Below are positions 1-5,115 of a DNA stretch of 5,115 nucleotides, piece by piece. Source of the DNA: an uncultured Bacteroidota bacterium (GTDB taxonomy: Bacteria > Bacteroidota > Bacteroidia > NS11-12g > UBA9320); the NCBI GenBank assembly GCA_913056425.1, contig CAJXLR010000161.1, positions 1 to 5,115 on the forward strand, read 5' to 3'. A program made the position numbers and the translations under genes. How positions within the stretch are numbered: the first letter of the stretch is position 1; each line of letters begins with the position of its first letter. The notes beneath the pieces were generated by a model. That model was not told where the DNA came from. It saw only the letters and a program-made list of their open reading frames with translations, and ran no database searches.

Positions 1-139
1 GCTGACGAGCGATAGACTCAAGGGCAGATCCACCGATTCTACCGATACCGATACCCGCACCAACTGCTGCGATACCTGCTCCTACTCCAGCCCATCCAAG
101 TGCTGCTGTTGCTTGTAACAAGATTGTAAGTAATTCCAT
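1..139 (-). CDS. atpE: ATP synthase Fo subunit c (partial, N-terminal 46 codons)
   Basis: This is the 5' part of the gene for the c-ring subunit, the rotor hairpin that carries ions through the Fo sector in the inner membrane. The ATG is at 139-137 and the frame stays open to the window edge, so the second helix with the ion-binding carboxylate is not visible. The translation starts MELLTILLQ, then gives a glycine-rich first helix with GAGIGIG near residues 28-34, and then the start of the polar loop, ESIARQ (residues 41-46), as in other c subunits. At the position of the Na+-ligand glutamine of Na+-type rings (GxGxGQG) this protein has isoleucine, which points to proton coupling. It lies 42 bases after the atpB stop in an AT-rich spacer without a terminator hairpin, so it is probably co-transcribed. 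The family is typically about 65-90 residues, so roughly half is present. Identification is secure. Confidence 0.95.
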   Translation of the reverse strand, partial: MELLTILLQATAALGWAGVGAGIAAVGAGIGIGRIGGSALESIARQ

Positions 140-181
140 TTTAGATTAAAAATTTATATAGTTAAATAAATATTTACGCGT

Positions 182-1345
182 TTAGTGATGAGCATCTTCT
201 ACCGCCGAACCGAAGTACAACGAAGACAACAATGTGAAAACATATGCCTGTAAGAAGGCCACCAATAATTCAATAAAAAACATGAACACCATAAAGATGG
301 TCGAACCAATACCAACTCCTATTCCGGCACCTACACCGCTCTGACCAAAGATGAAGATCAACGCTGTGAATGCCAAAATAATAATGTGACCTGCCGTGAT
401 GTTCGCAGTCAAACGAATCATCAATACAGTTGGTTTAAGAAGGATTTGAACGGCTTCAATTGGAACCAAGATAAACTTGATTGGCAATGGCACACCATCC
501 GGCCAGAAAATGTGTTTCCAGTAGTGCTTGTTCCCATTGATGTTCGTGATAATCAATACGAAGAATGCCAACACCAAGGTTACACCCATAGAACCCATTA
601 CGTTGTATCCTCCTAAGAAACTCATCAGACCCAACAAGTTGGCAATCCAAATAAAGAAGAACACTGTAAGCAAGAACGGGGTAAACTTCGCTGCTTTCTC
701 ACGGCTACCAATTGATGGAATGATTACCTGATCCTCAACAAAAACAATAAGTGGCTCGATTAACGACTGAAGACCTGACGGTGCTTCTTTGTGTCCTCTG
801 CGCTTGTAGGCTCTACCTACTGAAATCATAATCCAAAGCAGGATGATGGTTGTAAGCAACAAACCAACCACAGTCTTGGTAATGGAAAAATCCATTGGCT
901 TCGAGTTAATAATCGCACCAGACTCATCGGTCTTAATACCGTGATGTCCGTCTGCAGCATAATTGTATATCACCTCGTCAACCATTACATACTTATCGTC
1001 GTATGCAAAACCGTGACCTTTTTCTAAATGAATTTCTTCCCCGTGGTAGAAGTGAGAAGAACTAAAAACCTCGAGACCATTGTCGCCCAATAGAATAATT
1101 GGAAGGGAAATAGCCACATCCTTACCGCTACCGGTTGTTAAAAAGTGAATCTCATGTGCATCCGCAATGTGATGCATAATCATTTCACCGGCATTAAAAG
1201 TCGACTCCTCTGCATGACCGTCAGCGTGGGCTTCGGTAGCATGCTCTTCGCCATGCGCTTCTGACTCTGGGTGATCTGCAAACACATTAAACGATGCACC
1301 TGCTAAAACCAATGCCAGAAACAACAACTTCTTCATGTTTTTCAA
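182..1345 (-). CDS. atpB: ATP synthase Fo subunit a, with long periplasmic N-terminal extension
   Basis: Subunit a is the stator channel protein that passes ions to and from the c-ring. At 387 residues it is well over 100 longer than E. coli AtpB (271). Residues 1-23 look like a Sec signal peptide ending VFA before D24. Residues 24 to about 70 are rich in His, Glu and Ala (nine His between 25 and 67). A soluble stretch runs to about 154, and the first membrane helix of the core is near 157-176. The membrane core follows, with the essential arginine at R311 in MIRLTANITAGH. H320 sits where E. coli has Glu219, E359 where E. coli has His245, and Q366 matches Gln252: the known Glu/His swap also found in many other subunits a. 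The ATG at 1345 gives the full signal peptide; a second Met (residue 4) is a minor alternative start. The upstream gene ends 46 bases away and atpE follows after 42, so this is one operon. Very secure. Confidence 0.98.
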   Translation of the reverse strand: MKNMKKLLFLALVLAGASFNVFADHPESEAHGEEHATEAHADGHAEESTFNAGEMIMHHIADAHEIHFLTTGSGKDVAISLPIILLGDNGLEVFSSSHFYHGEEIHLEKGHGFAYDDKYVMVDEVIYNYAADGHHGIKTDESGAIINSKPMDFSITKTVVGLLLTTIILLWIMISVGRAYKRRGHKEAPSGLQSLIEPLIVFVEDQVIIPSIGSREKAAKFTPFLLTVFFFIWIANLLGLMSFLGGYNVMGSMGVTLVLAFFVLIITNINGNKHYWKHIFWPDGVPLPIKFILVPIEAVQILLKPTVLMIRLTANITAGHIIILAFTALIFIFGQSGVGAGIGVGIGSTIFMVFMFFIELLVAFLQAYVFTLLSSLYFGSAVEDAHH

Positions 1346-1391
1346 TTTCGTAAGTCTCTAATTTTCAGAGGTTTAAAACATCAAGTGATGC

Positions 1392-1766
1392 TTATTTTTC
1401 GGTGCGCAATTTAGTCACTAAATGAAATAATTCAAACGATGTGAATAATAAATAAAAAAATAAGAATGCACCTATGTCATATTTACTCATTACATCATTG
1501 ACAATCAGATAGATAACTATAAAAAAAATGCTAAAAAGAAATCTCAATCCCGTGGTTCCGTACACAAAGTTTATGAAGGATGTTTGACTGCCTTTTAGGG
1601 CTGATTTAGATAAGAAATTGACTAACAAGTTCATACCAACAAAAAGTCCCCATGCAGCCCACACCCAAACGGACATAATTTCCCCGGTGAAGTGGTGAAA
1701 AGCAAAAATGATTGCCAATGCCGTTATGGCAATTAACAACAGTCTAGACACATACGATTTCAGCAT
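1392..1766 (-). CDS. Four-helix membrane protein in the AtpI position of the atp operon
   Basis: The 124-residue protein is strongly hydrophobic, with four predicted membrane helices at about 8-24, 32-51, 71-90 and 97-118. A short basic loop lies between helices 2 and 3 (SKSALKGS) and the C-terminus is basic and cytoplasmic (TKLRTEK). Helix 3 begins GLRFLFSI, a Gly plus Arg at the membrane edge that resembles the GxxLR pattern of AtpI/UncI proteins. Size, topology and its place between an AtpZ-like gene and atpB fit an AtpI-type accessory factor. AtpI is implicated in c-ring assembly in some bacteria and, with AtpZ, in Mg2+/Ca2+ handling in alkaliphilic Bacillus. I do not recognise the sequence itself, so the function is inferred from context. 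The start at 1766 is the only ATG ahead of helix 1. The gene looks real: there is no competing frame, and the spacers are short on both sides (61 and 46 bases). Confidence 0.8.
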   Translation of the reverse strand: MLKSYVSRLLLIAITALAIIFAFHHFTGEIMSVWVWAAWGLFVGMNLLVNFLSKSALKGSQTSFINFVYGTTGLRFLFSIFFIVIYLIVNDVMSKYDIGAFLFFYLLFTSFELFHLVTKLRTEK

Positions 1767-1827
1767 AACTGCGCTTTCAGCGGTGCAAAGGTGAATCTTT
1801 TTCGTGAGGATAACTAGAGCGGACGGG

Positions 1828-2028
1828 CTATTTAACTTTGAAGATTAAGTAGACCATAGACCCCACAACTCCAATCAATGCACCTGAAAGGGTAAACCAG
1901 GGTTTCTCCAACTCCAATTGCCCGTCTAGATACCTTCCGACATAGACAAACATAAGAATGGTGACCACAAACTGAACGGCCAAACCACTGTACTTTAAAT
2001 AATTTTTACCGCGAGGATTATTGGCCAA
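1828..2028 (-). CDS. atpZ: AtpZ/AtpI-family small membrane protein of the ATP synthase operon
   Basis: A small two-helix protein of the AtpZ type: a short basic N-terminus (NNPRGKNYLKYSG), helix 1 about residues 14-33 ending in VGRYLD, a short acidic loop, and helix 2 about 44-64 (FTLSGALIGVVG), then a basic end KVK. The G-x-x-L-D after helix 1 and the Gly-rich second helix are typical of the family, which sits at the head of atp operons and is thought to help Fo assembly or divalent-cation supply. The start is uncertain. An ATG at 2109 would give 93 residues but overlaps the bactofilin gene by 92 bases, and its extra N-terminus lies in the variable bactofilin tail. I chose the TTG at 2028, giving 66 residues and an 11-base overlap that suggests translational coupling. 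The next Met is inside helix 1, so it cannot be the start. The family call is good; the start is a judgement. Confidence 0.82.
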   Translation of the reverse strand: MANNPRGKNYLKYSGLAVQFVVTILMFVYVGRYLDGQLELEKPWFTLSGALIGVVGSMVYLIFKVK

Positions 2029-2437
2029 CTGCCTGATTTTGTTTTGTAGCTTGTGCGCTGTCCATCGAAATGGTTTGCTTGCCCATTTCACACTTACCGT
2101 TGAACTCACTTCCGGACTCTACAACCAACTTGTCGGTGCGAATGTCTCCGTGCACTTTAGAAGAGCTTTTCAAGAATAAGATCTCTCCAACGCTTAGATC
2201 TCCTTCTATTGTTCCGCTAATATCCGCGGATTTGGCTTTAACGTTCCCAATAATCTTTCCGGAATTCCCCAGAACAAGTTTCGAAGCAGTTTCGACCGAC
2301 CCGGTTAACGTACCATCAATCCGAATATCGCCATTCGATTTGACATTTCCCTCAATCGAAGTACCAACTCCAATCACATTGATGGAATTACTCGTGCTTC
2401 TTGTTTCTTCTTGTTTGTTCTTCTTGTTTGAACGCAT
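2018..2437 (-). CDS. Bactofilin (polymer-forming cytoskeletal protein)
   Basis: A 139-residue bactofilin, a cytoplasmic protein that folds as a right-handed beta-helix and self-assembles into nucleotide-independent filaments, often lying under the inner membrane and recruiting cell-wall enzymes. The N-terminal 17 residues are polar and basic (RSNKKNKQEE). The beta-helix core spans about 18-118 and shows short hydrophobic/Gly repeats: INVIGVGTSIEGNV, then the family hallmark NGDIRIDGTLTGSV (35-48), followed by KIIGNVKA, ADISGTIEGDL and KVHGDIRTDKL. The C-terminal 20 residues are Gln/Ser/Ala-rich and probably disordered. Length is normal for the family. The ATG at 2437 lies 12 bases after the M23 peptidase stop and the end overlaps the AtpZ-like gene, so the three genes are tightly linked. 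Bactofilins paired with M23 peptidases are known in shape control (CcmA with Csd1 in Helicobacter; BacA with LmdC in stalked alphaproteobacteria). The same role here is inference. Confidence 0.96.
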   Translation of the reverse strand: MRSNKKNKQEETRSTSNSINVIGVGTSIEGNVKSNGDIRIDGTLTGSVETASKLVLGNSGKIIGNVKAKSADISGTIEGDLSVGEILFLKSSSKVHGDIRTDKLVVESGSEFNGKCEMGKQTISMDSAQATKQNQAVGQ

Positions 2438-2449
2438 GCTACAAATATC

Positions 2450-3298
2450 TTAAAACTTCATATAATCTATTGGATCAACCGCCTCGCCATTATGCCACAA
2501 CTCAAAGTGCAAGTGCGGACCGGTTGTTCGCTCACCACTATTCCCCATTAGCGCAATTACTTCCCCTGCCCTCACTCTATTCCCGGGTTTCTTGAACAGA
2601 ACCGAATTATGCTTGTACACAGACAAAAAGTTGTCGCGGTGTTGCAGGAGTATTACATGTCCTGTCTCCGGTGTCCAATGACTTAAGACCACGGTTCCAT
2701 CCATCGTTGCTTTTACACCGGCATTGGTATAGGAAACAACATCTACCGCCGGATGATTTACCGAAGCATCGAATGAGTCGGTTACCACACCTTTCATCGG
2801 TGCAATGAAGGCGTAATTCAGTTTTTGCTTTCGCTCTGCAGGTTTTGTGGCTGATGTTTGATTTGGTTCTGCCTCGCCGGCTGCGTTTGCTGTTTGAACC
2901 CACCACCATCCCGATGCAGGATTTTGGGGGAAGCTCTGATACGAAACCGCATCTGGTTCCGATGTATCTCCTCGAAGGATGCGATACAAGTTAGAGTCGC
3001 GCTGATCCCGCAAATGCATGAGATATTCTAACGAGTCGATTTTTTCTTGCAACACCTTAAAATCCCTTGGGCTCACCTCACCTCCACCGGGCATGATGTA
3101 CCTCAACGGAGTTAGCGGAAAAACGAATATGGCAATCGCACTAAATACCACCAGCAAACTGGAAAAAATCAACAAAACATTCATTGGTGTCAAAACAATC
3201 GAGACACGCTCCGCCAAGTTCCGATCATTACGGATGATTAATCGGTACCGATTGCGCAACTTCGTTGTCAGAAATTCCTTTAAACCAGATAGTTTCAT
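2450..3298 (-). CDS. Inner-membrane M23 family metallopeptidase (peptidoglycan endopeptidase)
   Basis: A 282-residue bitopic protein. A basic cytoplasmic tail (1 to about 35) is followed by one membrane helix (about 39-60). A periplasmic helical segment comes next (about 76-109, VLQEKIDSLEYLMHLRDQ), likely coiled coil, then a low-complexity Pro/Ala/Gln linker (110-157), and a C-terminal LytM/M23 domain (about 160-282). The zinc and catalytic motifs are complete: HPAVD (H182, D186), a His in VYKHN (H230) and HLHFE (H262, H264). It should therefore be an active zinc peptidase that cuts peptidoglycan peptide cross-links. The MGNSG/TTGPHLHFELW stretch is typical of the family. As first gene of the operon, just before a bactofilin, it is likely the wall enzyme positioned by that filament. 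The ATG at 3298 is preceded by a leader of about 50 bases below a candidate promoter. The substrate bond is not readable from sequence. Confidence 0.97.
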   Translation of the reverse strand: MKLSGLKEFLTTKLRNRYRLIIRNDRNLAERVSIVLTPMNVLLIFSSLLVVFSAIAIFVFPLTPLRYIMPGGGEVSPRDFKVLQEKIDSLEYLMHLRDQRDSNLYRILRGDTSEPDAVSYQSFPQNPASGWWWVQTANAAGEAEPNQTSATKPAERKQKLNYAFIAPMKGVVTDSFDASVNHPAVDVVSYTNAGVKATMDGTVVLSHWTPETGHVILLQHRDNFLSVYKHNSVLFKKPGNRVRAGEVIALMGNSGERTTGPHLHFELWHNGEAVDPIDYMKF

Positions 3299-3355
3299 GT
3301 AAATGTGGGAAGCTATACTCTTATTTTCCCTTGGGATAAAATATTATTGCAGATT

Positions 3356-3388
3356 CAAAGTTATAACTAATAGCATTAATACTTCGAA
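3356..3388 (-). promoter_or_regulatory. Candidate Bacteroidota-type promoter for the M23-bactofilin-atp operon
   Basis: Read on the minus strand, positions 3363-3356 are TAACTTTG, an exact match to the Bacteroidota -7 consensus TAnnTTTG. About 22 bases upstream lies TTCG (3388-3385), a one-mismatch version of the -33 TTG element. Transcription would start near 3350 and leave a leader of about 50 bases before the M23 start. An 8-base palindrome GTTATAAC (3360-3367) overlaps the -7 element and could be chance. No second match this good was found in the 92-base divergent region. A weaker plus-strand candidate for porW is TATTATTG at 3342-3349 (one mismatch), with no convincing -33 partner. Confidence 0.45.
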
Positions 3389-3390
3389 CA

Positions 3391-5115
3391 GTGACGGGAT
3401 TCACCCCTCGTAAATTTACCTTTCTAAGTCTCTCCCTTCTATTTGCCCTGAACGCCAGTAGTCAGGTTAAAGAGAGCTGGCTACGTCGTACGTGGCACAA
3501 TATGAACGCGCGGTTTAACGGCTTGTACCTCGCAAAAGAAGACCTAAACCGAAGCGTTGAAAGTTTGAGAAGCGGGCACAAAGACGATTTCAATCAAATC
3601 ATTAGTGTATTCCCATACGGCACCGCGGAACAACGCAAATCACAAAAAGCAGCTCTCGAAGAAGTTTATAAGAAGTGTTCGAATGTTATCAAAAAACACC
3701 CCAAAAGCAGATGGGTGGATGATGCGTGGTTCTTGATTGGCGAATCCTACCTATTTCAGAACGAGTTGTACACAGCGATAGAAACCTATCAGTATGTGGC
3801 CAACCAATTTCCAGTTGGAGAAAAAAAATACGATGCCAAATTGGGTATTCTAATGGCATATATCGCTCAAGAGAAATACTACGACGCGGAAGCCATCATG
3901 TCGGTTTTAAGGAAAGAAGGCAAGTTCCCATCCCGACTGGAACAAAAATTCTCCGCGATCGCTGCAGAGATATACATCAAAGAAGAGAAGTACAGTCAGG
4001 CAATCGAGTCACTCGAAAAATCGCTGAGCCTCGCACGCAAACGGGACGTAAAATCGAGGTATCATTACATACTCGCACAGCTATACCTTAAAACGGACAA
4101 CATCGAGAAGTCGAAAGACAACTTTATACGTACCATTAAACTTAACCCGCCATATGAATTGGCGTTTCAATCCAACCTTGGTCTAATCAAAACCATAGGA
4201 CTGAGTGGAGAAACATCACTCAAAACACCTCGGAAGTATCTGAAAAAGATGTTGAACGATGACAAGAACATCGATTACTACGATCAGATTTATTACGAGT
4301 TGGCAAACTTGGAGCTTCAAGCCGGGAACATTGAAGAAGCGGTGCGCTATTACCAAAAATCAGCCCAAACCAGTGTCAAAAACAAAGATCAGAAAGCGAA
4401 TAGTTATCTCGCTTTGGCTGAGCTGTTCTTCGAGCAAAAGAACTTTGAGCTTTCTCAGAAATACTTCGACAGTACGGCTATGTTCATGAGTGAAACACGT
4501 CCGGATTATGAGAACATCAAGGCAAAGCAGCTGGTGCTCACAGATTTGATTGAGAATCTCATCAGCTTGTCTTTCCAAGACAGTGTGCTGGAGTTATCCA
4601 AGCTCGACCGTGGGGTGCTCGACAACAAACTCAAACAGCAATACGAATTTGAACGTCGACAAGCGGAACTGAAAAAGGAGCAAGAAGAACTGAATCAGCC
4701 GCTCATCGACAACAACGATCCGTTTAATACACCTTCTAAAATCACCCAAAATCCTATGGCAGGAGGCGTGTGGTATTTCTACAATCCAACCGCCATGGCT
4801 AGGGGTCAGAACGATTTCAAGAGGCAATGGGGTAATCGCCCTAAGACCGATTTGTGGCGATACAAAAGTTTACAATCACAACTTAATAAGGTTGTAGACA
4901 ACAACGATGACCCGGACAAAGTTGATGAGACTCAAGAAGATGAAGACATAGTTTATGACCAGTCGCAAGACGAGGAATCGCAAGAGATTTTAAAGGATGT
5001 AAAGAAAGAACTAAAGAAGTATTACAAAAACATTCCATTCTCGGACGAAGCCAAACGTGCGGCGAACAAAAAAATAGCAGAGGCACTATTTGGCGCCGGT
5101 AAAATCTACTATGAA
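3391..5115 (+). CDS. porW: PorW/SprE-type TPR protein of the type IX secretion system (partial, 3' end missing)
   Basis: The visible 575 residues match the PorW (SprE in Flavobacterium) family, a periplasm-facing TPR protein needed for type IX secretion and, in gliding species, motility. The start is GTG at 3391: an in-frame stop lies at 3364, no ATG or TTG falls between, and the next Met (38) would remove the signal peptide. Residues 1 to about 23 are a basic plus hydrophobic export signal (PRKFTFLSLSLLFALNA). The family-typical NMNARFNGLY lies at 37-46. TPR-like helical pairs run about 108-370 (for example ESYLFQNELYTAIETY, YIKEEKYSQAIESL, ANLELQAGNIEEAVRYY). A charged coiled coil spans 411-435. 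The hallmark WYFYNPTAMARGQNDFKRQW (461-480) then runs on with GNRP and LWR to 490. An acidic linker lies at 503-530 and further helices begin near 531. Relatives are lipoproteins, but no Cys follows this signal. The gene continues past the window. Family call is strong, exact role inferred. Confidence 0.92.
   Translation, partial: MTGFTPRKFTFLSLSLLFALNASSQVKESWLRRTWHNMNARFNGLYLAKEDLNRSVESLRSGHKDDFNQIISVFPYGTAEQRKSQKAALEEVYKKCSNVIKKHPKSRWVDDAWFLIGESYLFQNELYTAIETYQYVANQFPVGEKKYDAKLGILMAYIAQEKYYDAEAIMSVLRKEGKFPSRLEQKFSAIAAEIYIKEEKYSQAIESLEKSLSLARKRDVKSRYHYILAQLYLKTDNIEKSKDNFIRTIKLNPPYELAFQSNLGLIKTIGLSGETSLKTPRKYLKKMLNDDKNIDYYDQIYYELANLELQAGNIEEAVRYYQKSAQTSVKNKDQKANSYLALAELFFEQKNFELSQKYFDSTAMFMSETRPDYENIKAKQLVLTDLIENLISLSFQDSVLELSKLDRGVLDNKLKQQYEFERRQAELKKEQEELNQPLIDNNDPFNTPSKITQNPMAGGVWYFYNPTAMARGQNDFKRQWGNRPKTDLWRYKSLQSQLNKVVDNNDDPDKVDETQEDEDIVYDQSQDEESQEILKDVKKELKKYYKNIPFSDEAKRAANKKIAEALFGAGKIYYE

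Noticed and set aside
386..731. Plus-strand frames opposite atpB
   Set aside because: They are antisense to a confidently identified subunit a and resemble no protein family.
1356..1370. Small inverted repeat (CTCT...AGAG) before atpB, considered as a terminator
   Set aside because: The stem is only four base pairs, AT-flanked and without a T-run; it would not end transcription inside an operon.
1771..1783. CGCT-GAA-AGCG mini hairpin before the AtpI-like gene, considered as a regulatory RNA element
   Set aside because: A four-pair stem is expected by chance and there is no further structure or known riboswitch pattern around it.
2070..2453. 127-codon plus-strand open frame opposite the bactofilin gene
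   Set aside because: It is antisense to a clear bactofilin, shows no recognisable domain, and its length follows from the codon pattern of the beta-helix gene.
2607..2909. 100-codon minus-strand frame inside the M23 peptidase gene
   Set aside because: It is the shifted frame of the peptidase, rich in Cys and Arg as expected of a shadow; the true frame holds the intact catalytic motifs.
3726..4091. 121-codon plus-strand frame inside porW
   Set aside because: It lies in another frame of a gene with continuous TPR-type coding and has a shadow-like, Arg-rich composition with no motif.
4360..5086. Minus-strand frames opposite the 3' part of porW
   Set aside because: They are antisense to the coiled-coil, hallmark-motif and linker regions of porW, and no membrane or domain pattern supports any of them.

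Overview
The window comes from a member of the Bacteroidota, most likely a marine or free-living flavobacterium or cryomorph-like relative. This rests on gene content: a subunit a with the long signal-peptide-bearing, His-rich N-terminus seen in that phylum, a PorW/SprE-type protein of the type IX secretion system (T9SS, found only in Bacteroidota), near absence of Shine-Dalgarno sequences, and a TAnnTTTG promoter element. Base composition looks moderate and even across the window. I see no insertion sequence, phage gene, CRISPR array, tRNA or rRNA, and no gene-free stretch above 100 bases.

Layout. Everything from 1 to 3298 reads leftward on the minus strand and looks like one operon. In transcription order it holds an inner-membrane M23 metallopeptidase (3298-2450), a bactofilin (2437-2018), a small AtpZ-like two-helix protein (about 2028-1828), a four-helix AtpI-like protein (1766-1392), ATP synthase subunit a, atpB (1345-182), and the first 46 codons of ATP synthase subunit c, atpE (139-1, cut by the window edge). 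The rest of the Fo/F1 operon should lie left of the window. A 92-base intergenic region (3299-3390) separates this operon from a divergent plus-strand gene, porW/sprE (3391 to beyond 5115), a TPR protein of the T9SS.

How the genes fit together. The ATP synthase part supplies the Fo membrane sector (a and c) with two probable assembly or accessory proteins upstream. The bactofilin and M23 pair forms a recognised morphogenesis module: a cytoplasmic polymer that positions a peptidoglycan hydrolase anchored in the inner membrane. PorW acts at the outer membrane and periplasm in T9SS protein export, and in gliding in related species. So the window joins energy conversion, wall remodelling and secretion.

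I do not see a wholly new system. The points most worth a second look are: loss of the lipobox cysteine in the PorW homologue; the overlapping and unusual start of the AtpZ-like gene; the unassigned four-helix protein between AtpZ and AtpB; the large His-rich periplasmic domain of subunit a; and the basic cytoplasmic tail of the M23 enzyme as a possible bactofilin contact.
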